Shown one piece after another: positions 6,501-11,757 of a DNA stretch of 11,757 nt (within the stretch, counting starts at the first letter, position 1; each line of letters starts with the position of its first letter). A model generated the notes under the pieces. It was given only the letters and a program-made list of their open reading frames with translations. It did not search any database and was not told the origin of the DNA. A program made the position numbers and the translations under genes. The stretch comes from CAYVFC01 sp964450715 (GTDB lineage: Bacteria; Myxococcota_A; Polyangia; Polyangiales; JAFGIB01), in contig CAYVFC010000199.1 of assembly GCA_964450715.1 (NCBI GenBank), positions 1 through 11,757 of the forward strand. Direction: 5' to 3'.

Positions 6501-7887
6501 GTACGCGGTAGGCGCCATCGAGGCCAGTATGGGTTTGGCTTCCTGCCTGAAATGGGCGAATGCGATCGAGACCAATCCAGCTTTTAGTGTGAACGCCTAT
6601 CGCATTCGTATGGTTTACTACGTGCGCCTGGGCCTCAACCGAAAAGCGGAACAGTGCAAGCGGGAGATCGAGCTCTTGCAGATACGCAACAGTCCGATCC
6701 AGTACTTCGAGGGAACGCATCTGTTCACGGAGATCCTGGTATACGCCTCGTCCGGGGATTTGATGAAGGCGAAGCAGACGCTTGCGGAAATCGAGACGAT
6801 GGCGTCGGTTTTCGAAACCTGGCAGCCGGTTCTTTGGTACGCGCGCGGGGAATACCAACGACTACGCGGCGACTACGAAAGCGCGGCCCGCGAGCACCGA
6901 AAGGTCCTCGAAGCAACCTCCGCCGGGCAACACATCGTGTGGCCCAGCAGCGCGGGATCGCTAGTTCGTGCCCTGATCGACCTCGACCGGGCCGATGAAG
7001 CGGTCGAGACCGGTCGGGAATTGCTGCAGCTCGCGGAAGCTAGCGGTCTGGATATCGCCTCCACCTACGTACGAACGGCGTTGTCCCTGGCCGAGGCCGC
7101 GGTTTCGGATTTCGAGAGCGCGGTATCTCACGCCGAATACGAAATAGACAATTTCAAGGCACACGGGACGATCGGGATCAACCTGGGAGCCGCCTACGAA
7201 ACGCGCGCCCGTATCGCAATCGCCATGGCGGACGAAAAGGCGTTTCGGTCGTACGCCCGCCTTTGTTTTGCGGAGTATCGGGTTGAAGAGAACGCGTGCT
7301 TGACCGCGAAGTACGACAAGCTGGTAGCCGATGGGCTAGATGCGGGGATGCAGGTTTCGGTCGAGTCGGCGACGGCGCTTCCGGCCAAATCGCGCGATGG
7401 GGGGGACGGAACGGGCGGCCTCGTGGACCTCATCACCGAGTGCCGGGGGCCGGAGGAACGCGCCGAAGCCGCCCTGCGCTTTCTCGTCGAACAAGGAGGG
7501 GCCACCGCAGGCTTTCTCTATACCGTGCAGAAGGACGGCCCCTCACTTTCGGCCGCGTTAGGCGGACAGCCCTTCCCGGTTGATCTGGATTCCATGGTTC
7601 GGCAGTACCTGGACGCCGAAATCGAGGGAAGCGGGGACATTACCGTGACGACTCATGATCTCGAACCGCCGTCGGAAACGAAAGCGCAATGGTCGGAGTA
7701 TCGAGAAGGTCTCTTTCGTCCCGCGCTCCTGGGGCACGACACCGAGCAGGGTTTTGCCATAACCGGTCTCGCGGTGCTCGTATTGGAACCCGACGCGGAG
7801 ATCACCTTGTCCGGGGAAGCGATCGAGTCCATTAGCCGCTCTCTATTCGACGCGGGAGACGTCGCGACGATGTACGCGGCTATCTAG
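3565..7887 (+). CDS. Giant regulator: Ser/Thr kinase, AAA/STAND ATPase, helical repeats, GAF-like end (PknK-like)
   Basis: From GTG 3565 the product has 1,440 residues. The frame is open further upstream through the palindromic element, but only this part is protein-like; no good Shine-Dalgarno is visible, so the start is uncertain. Residues 14-270 are a eukaryotic-type kinase: G-loop GKGGMA (23-28), K45, catalytic HRD (135-137), N142, DFG (155-157), APE (176-178). The usual Lys of HRDLKPxN is Thr (HRDLTPRN). An AAA_16/MalT-like ATPase follows. Its P-loop reads GDEGVGRS (317-324), with Arg for the conserved Lys. A Pro/acid-rich insert (about 405-470) precedes Walker B (LVLAADD, 499-505). Residues about 700-1280 are helical, TPR-like repeats. 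Residues 1284-1440 resemble a GAF domain (ALRFLVEQGGATAGFLY). No membrane segment is seen. The order recalls mycobacterial PknK and myxobacterial relatives; the signal sensed is unknown. Confidence 0.9.
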   Translation: MTSQSHESPTLIADRYRVEKTLGKGGMAIVYQVRDGSTGKKMALKRLRPLGTELKLEKATRLFEHEYYTLSQLAHPRVIAVYDYGLDDEGPFYTMELLEGGALRERSPLPWREACSIMIDICSALSLLHSRRQVHRDLTPRNVHCTLDGKAKLIDFGAMVPMGPSKQIVGTPAFTAPEVVYSQALDARTDLYSLGATGYFALTGRNAYAASSFDNLRTHWRSPPRPPSAFRKEVPKNLDHLVMSLLNLDVLSRPGSAAEVMERLSAIAGLTVDEQLVASQSYLSTPVLAGRNEQVARIRKLMFRALKGRGGTVMIEGDEGVGRSRFLDACVLEGKLVGANVLRIEASDKNTGDWGAVLTALLQLLDAAPELVLETIAAYLPVIGHISDDLLGRLELARTWTSRAVEGDPWQRFPSSLPPPENAPGHAARGATGDNNEPAGDETPDDPRAEVWDRGRSVPPPANRNLVELEPFESPHHLRPRLQSALRDFLLEIGSRRCLVLAADDLHALDEPSAAFLAYLAHHIADQRIVLLATARTGATRASKGMLKLLSESGLSVKLRNLTLENTETLLGSVFGDAPNLKLLADRLFTMTEGNPRAIMQIAQALVDQGVVRYETGTWTLPSRMDAKEFPETLGEVIRIRIRILGEAARQLAQAMALSPEQSFSFEECRLLTEHGDSARTMRYLDELIASKVLSTDREFYTVSHRGWVDELGRDLDADKRRLLHLRLATVFEARPQEGFRVAQHLLHGGEEERALDTLLRINQENRERFEKSAEHRYAYVQSLPRTWVETYQALRGVCTRLGRPKHQVFWLHRDFVNQSIVKDASNKESLVALTDVLYDLCGLKAYHDLPDSMEPSERLKRALDICQQRYDAASDDDKIIPPFEAIVRIVQAVVLAIKVAGTAFDHALIAGMPSLEPLLPLSPALWVAEVNRKSTEHITAARYEEARKGYLAIIERMAQPDRAGLDESRYGFINLSVMYAVGAIEASMGLASCLKWANAIETNPAFSVNAYRIRMVYYVRLGLNRKAEQCKREIELLQIRNSPIQYFEGTHLFTEILVYASSGDLMKAKQTLAEIETMASVFETWQPVLWYARGEYQRLRGDYESAAREHRKVLEATSAGQHIVWPSSAGSLVRALIDLDRADEAVETGRELLQLAEASGLDIASTYVRTALSLAEAAVSDFESAVSHAEYEIDNFKAHGTIGINLGAAYETRARIAIAMADEKAFRSYARLCFAEYRVEENACLTAKYDKLVADGLDAGMQVSVESATALPAKSRDGGDGTGGLVDLITECRGPEERAEAALRFLVEQGGATAGFLYTVQKDGPSLSAALGGQPFPVDLDSMVRQYLDAEIEGSGDITVTTHDLEPPSETKAQWSEYREGLFRPALLGHDTEQGFAITGLAVLVLEPDAEITLSGEAIESISRSLFDAGDVATMYAAI

Positions 7888-8023
7888 ACCAGAGACCCTC
7901 TGGCGGGTTCATGGTCGCCACAAAACCGTCCTGCGACAACTCCGAGCGATCTATGCGTAGCTGGGTACACAGCAACCCGACCATCAGCAGGTCGCAGCTG
8001 TAAAGATCATGTCTACTTTCCTG
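7880..8023 (-). other. Possible gene fragment opposite the kinase 3' end
   Basis: Between TAG codons at 8024-8026 and 7880-7882 the minus strand holds 47 open codons that read like protein: SCDLLMVGLLCTQLRIDRSE and then DGFVATMNPPEG. Codon third positions are mostly G or C after the first few codons. There is no start codon at its beginning; the first ATG is internal. It may be the tail of a vanished gene. I recognise no family. The rest of the 7888-8106 gap shows nothing else. Confidence 0.2.
7889..7903 (+). terminator. Short hairpin directly after the kinase stop
   Basis: CCAGAG (7889-7894), ACC, CTCTGG (7898-7903) form a 6-bp stem starting two nt after the TAG. No T-run follows, so factor-independent termination is doubtful. 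Confidence 0.3.
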
Positions 8024-8106
8024 CTATGGCGCAGAATTGTATAATCGCTTCAGCCGGGGACCATCGTTACCATTACGCGCTTGTTCCGCACTATTACGCG
8101 GCCGTA

Positions 8107-9405
8107 TCAGGGCGCGAGCAGCCAGCTGGCCGCCGGTACGACATGCACGGTGCCGCTGTCGACGCGGAGCGTCTCTTCCGCGCTCAGCGTGACGATCGTT
8201 GCTTCATCGACACCGAGAGCGGTCATGGCGGCATCGAGGGCAGCTAGCTCCCGGCGGCGCGTATCCTGCGAGGTGATGTCTGCGCTGACCTGAACGAGCT
8301 TCGGTTGACTATCTGCGGAGACGACGAAGTCGACCTCGGTCCCGTCCTGGTGGCGATAGTAGGCGATCTCGCTCGTCTGCCGCCGCAGGTGAAGGAATAC
8401 ACACGTTTCGAGCAACCGGCCGACGCCGCGCCCCGGCGTCGTCGAGCAGGCCGTCACCAGGCCGGTGTCCACCGGGTAAGACTTCCTCGGGTTGGTCTGG
8501 CGAACACGCTCGGAGTCACTGAAAATGGGAATCGAGAAGATCAGGAACGCATCCTCGAGATGGTCCTGGAACTCGTACAGCTTGTCCTTGGATACCGAGA
8601 TCCCCTGCGAACGGAAGTCGTTGTAGAGGCGGTGAATACTCACGAGACTGGCCGGTGCGTTGATTAGCTGGCGGATCAGTCTCCGGAGCGCCACCGTGTT
8701 GCTTTCGCGATGCCGTTCGACGACATCCCGAAAAATGACCGCGTCGAGGTACTCCTGCAGAACCCGGATGCGGGTGTGTTCGTCCAGACCCTGCACCTCG
8801 GGAAATCCACCGCGCGCCAGGTACTCGCGAAACGCGTGCTCGACCTCGGAACGCGCGCGCTTGCCGAGACGCCGCCCTCTGTCGAGAACGACTCCCCGGT
8901 GGGTCAAGGCCTCCGAGAAGCTGAACGGGAACACCTCGGTCGCAATCGAACGACCGCGCATGCTAGTGGCGATTTCCCGGCTCAATAGTCTCGATGAAGA
9001 ACCCGAGATACAGACGTGTACATCCTCGGTATCGAGGATCCGTCGGACGAAACGTTCCCAGCCGGTCACCACCTGGATCTCGTCGAAGAAGAACGCACAG
9101 GTTCGTTTCCGGAGGCGCGGTGTGCGTCGAAAGTAGACGTCGACGATGAGGCCCAGTTGCGATGCGTCTAGCTGCCAGAGGCGCTCGTCCTCGAAGCTCA
9201 GGTACAGGAGGGCTTCTCGCGGCGTTCCGGCGTCGACGAGCTCGCGCATGCGTTGTCGCATCATCCAGGTCTTTCCGGAGCGGCGCATCCCGACGAGCGT
9301 GTCGACCTTGCGCGGTACCCACGGCAGGACGATCTCCCGGACGGTGGCCGCTGGCCATTCCGCTTCCAGGTCGTCGACCATCAGTTGTTCGAGCAGGTCT
9401 TCCAT
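8107..9405 (-). CDS. AAA_14 / DUF4143 family ATPase
   Basis: This 432-residue protein has the full architecture of the AAA_14-DUF4143 family, cytoplasmic P-loop ATPases common in bacteria and archaea and of unsettled function. Visible features are Walker A GMRRSGKT (39-46, K45), an ALLYLSFED strand, Walker B CAFFFDEIQ (103-111, D108/E109), the GSSSRLLS sensor segment (135-142) and the hallmark EYLARGGFPEV (194-204). The C-terminal DUF4143 part has YPVDTGL (310-316) and a degenerate nuclease-like core GTEVDFVV...LVQVSADI (355-377), in which the final E-x-K of PD-(D/E)xK enzymes is Q-V-S. The next helix (RRRELAALDAAM) is also typical. The gene stands alone. Its ATG has no clear Shine-Dalgarno and sits five nt from a large inverted repeat, so control by that repeat is likely. 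It appears intact. Confidence 0.92.
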   Translation of the reverse strand: MEDLLEQLMVDDLEAEWPAATVREIVLPWVPRKVDTLVGMRRSGKTWMMRQRMRELVDAGTPREALLYLSFEDERLWQLDASQLGLIVDVYFRRTPRLRKRTCAFFFDEIQVVTGWERFVRRILDTEDVHVCISGSSSRLLSREIATSMRGRSIATEVFPFSFSEALTHRGVVLDRGRRLGKRARSEVEHAFREYLARGGFPEVQGLDEHTRIRVLQEYLDAVIFRDVVERHRESNTVALRRLIRQLINAPASLVSIHRLYNDFRSQGISVSKDKLYEFQDHLEDAFLIFSIPIFSDSERVRQTNPRKSYPVDTGLVTACSTTPGRGVGRLLETCVFLHLRRQTSEIAYYRHQDGTEVDFVVSADSQPKLVQVSADITSQDTRRRELAALDAAMTALGVDEATIVTLSAEETLRVDSGTVHVVPAASWLLAP

Positions 9406-9409
9406 CCTG

Positions 9410-9474
9410 ACAAGGAAAGAATCCTATATATCTTTCCTCATTGCAAGGAAAGATATGCAGGATTCTTTCCTTAT
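9410..9474 (-). promoter_or_regulatory. Nested inverted repeat at the ATPase start, probable operator/promoter
   Basis: Arms 9410-9438 and 9446-9474 are reverse complements at 26 of 29 positions, separated by 7 nt. Each arm is itself an inverted pair of AGGAAAGA half-sites, so four half-sites are present. A TATATA (9425-9430) inside the proximal arm could serve as a leftward -10, which would give a very short leader. This arrangement suggests binding of a dimeric or tetrameric regulator, possibly the ATPase itself, or an mRNA hairpin. Confidence 0.6.
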
Positions 9475-9556
9475 CGTACCGAGCTCCTCAGGCCTCGCAC
9501 AGTCGACGACGACGCGGCTGCCGGGCGGCGCCCAGGGCACCAGGAAATGGGGAAAT

Positions 9557-9736
9557 GGGGGACGTTGCTACATTATTTACATTAATACGCGACCTGGCCT
9601 GACCGCCGCTCTTTACCAAATAATGTAAATAATGTAGCAACGTCCGCTATACTCACAACTGCGACCGACCGATGATCGTGTTCTCTTTACGGTCACGCGG
9701 TTACCCAATAATGTAAATACTGTAGCAACGTCCCCC
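9557..9736. repeat. REP/MITE-like element with three copies of a 25-28 bp motif
   Basis: Outer copies at 9557-9584 (GGGGGACGTTGCTACATTAT onward) and 9709-9736 (reverse complement, one mismatch in 28) face each other. A third copy at 9621-9645 has the orientation of the right end. The right two copies are each preceded, at different distances, by CTCTTTAC (9609-9616, 9683-9690). The 180-bp unit therefore looks like inverted ends with an internal tandem duplication. It has no coding capacity. The motif is AT-rich against a GC-rich background. Similar sequences accompany REP-associated (IS200-like) transposases in some Gram-negative genomes, to my recollection. No transposase lies in this window. 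Confidence 0.7.
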
Positions 9737-9742
9737 TACCCC

Positions 9743-10072
9743 ATGGGCCTTAGGCTGCTGTTGAAATTGCTATTCGTTTCACTATTGGTGCTTATATCAC
9801 TTACGAGCTGTGGCTCGAGTGGTGACTTTACAGCTGAAGGCAGGATCGAAATACTAACTGCGCCCCCTTTCAATTATGGAACGCATGGATTGTATGATGA
9901 TGACAAAGAGCTACTCTATGCGTTGAAAAGCGACGGGCTTAACCTCGATGATTACGCAGGAATGTGGGTAACGGTCGAGGGGGACTTAATCGATGGTTAT
10001 CCGCGTAACGGTGGCCCCGAGTATATAAATGTATATTCGGTCGAACAGCAAGGCGTGGCATTCTTTCCCTGA
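9743..10072 (+). CDS. Small putative lipoprotein, possibly OB-fold
   Basis: The 109-residue product starts with a textbook lipoprotein signal: basic residues R4/K8, a hydrophobic run (LLKLLFVSLLVLISL) and lipobox L20-T-S-C23, followed by GSSGD. The mature part is about 87 residues. It has alternating strand-like segments (AEGRIEIL, LYALKSDGLNL, AGMWVTVEGDLIDGYP, PEYINVYSV), a pattern typical of small beta-barrels such as OB-folds; this fold guess is inference. No Shine-Dalgarno precedes the ATG, which lies six bp after the repeat element. The gene uses more A/T-ending codons than its neighbours, which may indicate transfer. The start is supported by the signal peptide. Three stop codons in different frames (TGA, TAA, TAG) cluster at 10070-10080. 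Confidence 0.7.
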   Translation: MGLRLLLKLLFVSLLVLISLTSCGSSGDFTAEGRIEILTAPPFNYGTHGLYDDDKELLYALKSDGLNLDDYAGMWVTVEGDLIDGYPRNGGPEYINVYSVEQQGVAFFP

Positions 10073-10361
10073 TAATGTAGAGCTCATCTCAAAAACGCGC
10101 CCGTCGTCTTTCGGGCGGGGGCGGCCCCAGTTGCGAGGAGCGACGACGACGAACAGCGTTGCCGTTTCGAGGAGGAACGACGCCGCAGATGGGGTCGCCC
10201 ACCCAAAAGGCGACGGGAGTATTCATGAAACGGCTTCCACTCTGGAAACGTCGGGGTTGGGAATTCGGACTCCGTGCTTTCCTTTTGACGTCGGATTCCC
10301 GTCATCTTTGGTATAATGGAAGAAGGACGATCGATGCGCTCGACCAGATGAACTAGGGACG
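10073..10361. other. Intergenic stretch with hairpins and REP-like repeats
   Basis: No convincing gene is visible in these 289 bp. CGCCCG (10098-10103) and CGGGCG (10112-10117) form a hairpin. Read on the minus strand it is followed closely by five T, so it may terminate leftward transcription. Two related segments start CGAGGAG at 10134 and 10168, each followed by ACGACG-rich sequence. The first, TTGCGAGGAGCGACGACG, resembles the TTGCGAGGAGCGAAGCGACG repeats scattered in many deltaproteobacterial genomes, as I recall. A further 6-bp stem GTCGCC/GGCGAC spans 10194-10214. A promoter for the next gene lies at 10285-10317. Confidence 0.4.
10285..10317 (+). promoter_or_regulatory. Extended -10 promoter upstream of the 10362 gene
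   Basis: A perfect TATAAT (10312-10317) is preceded by TGG (10309-10311), an extended -10. A TTGACG at 10285 lies 21 bp upstream of it, longer than the usual 16-18 bp spacer, so the -35 may not contribute. Transcription would start near 10324, leaving a leader of about 38 nt before ATG 10362. It is the best vegetative-type promoter in the window. Confidence 0.55.
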
Positions 10362-10901
10362 ATGAGGGTAAAGGGCAGCATACTGGCACCGTGGATTAAG
10401 GCGATCCGCGCGGATAAGCATGCCGACTATAACAAATGGTTAACCGAGGAGGATTGGCGGATCGTCTCGGGGACAGTCTTATCGAGCAGCTGGTACGCTT
10501 TCGAAACCTATCAACGCTGCTGTCTTGCGGTTTGTCGGGCCCTGGGCGGGGCTACCCCGGAAATGCTCAGCGGATGGGGCGCCGACTATTCCGAATCGGT
10601 CATAAAGAGTATGTACGGTCGCCACATAGTCGACGGGCAACCGTTAGTGTCACTGCAGAAGCATCTCTCCGTTGTCAAGCTCTTCTTCGACTTCGGAAAC
10701 ATATACGCCGAGGCCGCGTCCGATAGTCGAATACGGGTGATCGTAAAAGGCTTCCCGCCTGATTTCGTGGAGCTCCACGACCTGCTGCGGGGATGGTACG
10801 GTAAGGTCCTGGAGATGGCCGGCGCGACCGGAGTGAAGAGCCGATGCATCACTTCGTCCGAGCTGGACGATACCAACGTCTGTATCGAGTTCTGGTGGTA
10901 G
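10362..10901 (+). CDS. Conserved hypothetical protein, possibly TIGR02265/DUF2378-like
   Basis: The 179-residue protein has no signal peptide or membrane segment and looks globular and cytoplasmic. Features include KGSILAPWIKAIRADKHADY at 4-23, a Trp/Tyr-rich helix SSSWYAFETYQRCCLAVCRA (41-60), GWGADYSESV (71-80), LFFDFGNIYAE (107-117) and a terminal helix-strand pair RGWYGKVLEMAGATGV ... VCIEFWW. The plan of two helical blocks, a central strand set, then 'ggl...lela G...v' and a closing strand recalls the myxobacterial paralogous family TIGR02265/DUF2378, whose function is unknown. That match is from memory of the pattern. An extended -10 promoter precedes it. AGGGA (10355-10359) is only two nt from the ATG, a suboptimal distance. 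It converges on the decayed lipoprotein gene to its right. Confidence 0.7.
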   Translation: MRVKGSILAPWIKAIRADKHADYNKWLTEEDWRIVSGTVLSSSWYAFETYQRCCLAVCRALGGATPEMLSGWGADYSESVIKSMYGRHIVDGQPLVSLQKHLSVVKLFFDFGNIYAEAASDSRIRVIVKGFPPDFVELHDLLRGWYGKVLEMAGATGVKSRCITSSELDDTNVCIEFWW

Positions 10902-10904
10902 CGA

Positions 10905-10931
10905 GGCGAAAAGGATCGACGGTCTTTCGCC
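10905..10931. terminator. Hairpin between convergent genes
   Basis: GGCGAAA (10905-10911) pairs with TTTCGCC (10925-10931) across a 13-nt loop, three nt after the stop of the 10362 gene. There is no following T-run. Because the arms begin with A/T runs at the loop side, it could act weakly on both strands. Confidence 0.35.
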
Positions 10932-10954
10932 CCGCACCTGCTCAACGGCAAACG

Positions 10955-11723
10955 GTTGTCGTGGAGAGCCGGAGAGGCCTGTAGCAGCTCCTCGCGCGTA
11001 TTGATCGAATTGTGGACGCCGTCGGCCGGTATGGATTCGAGATTCGAGTTGTACCAGTCCTGGACTCCTTCGGCCCAGAATTCCCCGGGCGAATCGATGG
11101 CATAGGGTGAAACCCATCTTGCTACTGATCAGCGCTCGTCGCACGTCATCACGCAGGCTGACCATCTCTTTGACCAGCTGGCAGGCCGGCGTGACTGCCT
11201 CGTCGGCTACCCGGGAGGAAGTCGCTATAGGTATACCGTTGGCATCGGCATACTTCTGGTAAAACGGATCCAGGTTGTGGCTGGTGCGAATTGCCTCCGG
11301 GACCGCGGTCACCTCGCAACCGCCAATGGCATCGGCGCCCCCGCTCCCGCCGGTACCCGAATCGCCGCTCGCGCCCGCATCTCCTGCCGCGCCCGCTCCG
11401 CCGCTGAGGCCCCCCGCCGTCATCCACGCCCCCATCCATGACGTCGAGTTCGCCGCCAACGCCCGCGTTGGCGCCGCTCGACCCGTCTTCCAGAATCGCA
11501 CCCGCCGCGCCGGCAACAGGCGCCGCCGAGCCAGAATCACCCGGCGGTCTGGCCCGAAGACCCGGCCTGTGGTCCGCTGCCGAACGCCGCTCCGCCGGTT
11601 ACGCCTCCCGTGCCGCCCTGGTTCGGCCAAGCGTCCCGCTGCGGAGACCGATCGTCCGGGGAACAACCGGTAAAAGCGAGAAGAAATAGCGCGCCGCTTA
11701 CTCTTAGGCTAGAGTTTCGCCAT
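10955..11723 (-). pseudogene. Decayed secreted lipoprotein with several frameshifts
   Basis: Pieced across three frames, the minus strand encodes one protein. It has a lipoprotein signal LRVSGALFLLAFTGC (Cys at 11663-11665), a Gly/Ala/Ser/Asp-rich linker (about 11660-11340), then a folded domain: CEVTAVPEAIRTSHNLDPFY, KYADANGIPIATSS, a helix VKEMVSLRDDVRRAL, and in another frame EFWAEGVQDWYNSNLE, ADGVHNSINTREELLQASPA. Breaks lie at the start (ATG 11723 is one base out of phase with the signal), at the TGA 11537-11539, near the G-run 11409-11416, and near 11100-11108. After SPALHD (about 10957) the family-like sequence stops. The WAEGVQ...DGVHN order recalls a family of secreted zinc-hydrolase-like proteins in myxobacteria, from memory; no HExxH is present in the surviving part. 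Homopolymer sequencing errors could explain some of the shifts. Confidence 0.6.
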
Positions 11724-11757
11724 TTTTCAGGCGGCGCATAGCAGGTCCTGGGGACGC

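Noticed and set aside
4917..6587. Long overlapping frame (556 codons) inside the kinase gene
   Set aside because: It is an Arg/Gly/Pro-rich shadow of the real frame, a usual by-product of GC-rich coding sequence; no family features.
9475..9556. Possible protein fragment (LVPWAPPGSRVVVDCARPEE on the minus strand) upstream of the DUF4143 ATPase
   Set aside because: Only about 27 residues, no start codon, and it runs into the inverted repeat; too short to support.
10138..10214. Retron- or CRISPR-like structured repeat region
   Set aside because: Only two imperfect short repeats and simple hairpins; no regular spacing, no reverse transcriptase and no cas gene in the window.
10323..10351. Five-codon leader ORF (MRSTR) with AAGGA upstream of the 10362 gene
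   Set aside because: It would be transcribed from the promoter, but nothing suggests attenuation: no run of like codons and no alternative hairpins seen.
10650..11666. Single 338-codon minus-strand protein
   Set aside because: Only its middle (about 11110-11415) carries real protein character; both ends are out-of-frame readings of the decayed lipoprotein and of the antisense of the 10362 gene.

Overview
The window looks like a chromosomal stretch from a GC-rich member of the Myxococcota or a related deltaproteobacterial lineage. The signs are a very large Ser/Thr kinase-ATPase regulator, cysteine-rich and Gly/Ala/Ser-rich lipoproteins of the myxobacterial type, and a small protein that resembles a myxobacterial paralogous family. 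This placement rests on protein character only. No rRNA, tRNA or CRISPR array was seen.

Layout: 116-526 (+) is a thioredoxin-like protein with a cysteine-rich tail, convergent with a Bax inhibitor-1 family membrane protein (573-1268, -). Next comes a debris zone. A transposase-like scrap (1408-1614, -) abuts a truncated SRPBCC-like gene (1615-1832, -). Upstream of these on the same strand is a reading frame (1905-3104, -) in which a cysteine-rich lipoprotein runs without a break into the C-terminal half of a MarR-type regulator. Positions 3105-3288 hold a lipoprotein fragment. Positions 3289-3470 form a 182-bp almost fully palindromic MITE-like element with perfect 24-bp terminal inverted repeats.

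The right half starts with the PknK-like kinase/ATPase/helical-repeat/GAF-like protein (about 3565-7887, +). It is followed by a full-length AAA-DUF4143 ATPase (8107-9405, -) whose start is preceded within a few bases by a nested 29+29 bp inverted repeat. A second repeat element (9557-9736) carries three copies of a GGACGTTGCTACATTATT-type motif. Then come a less GC-rich small lipoprotein (9743-10072, +), a hairpin-rich intergenic stretch, an extended -10 promoter, a possible TIGR02265/DUF2378-like protein (10362-10901, +) and, convergent with it, a decayed secreted lipoprotein with several frameshifts (about 10955-11723, -).

The genes do not form one pathway. The intact ones (thioredoxin, BI-1, giant kinase, DUF4143 ATPase, small lipoprotein, 179-aa protein) sit among gene fragments, chimeric junctions and non-autonomous repeats, which suggests an accessory or rapidly rearranging region. 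The most notable items are the lipoprotein::MarR chimera, the two repeat families and the self-symmetric putative operator at the DUF4143 ATPase.
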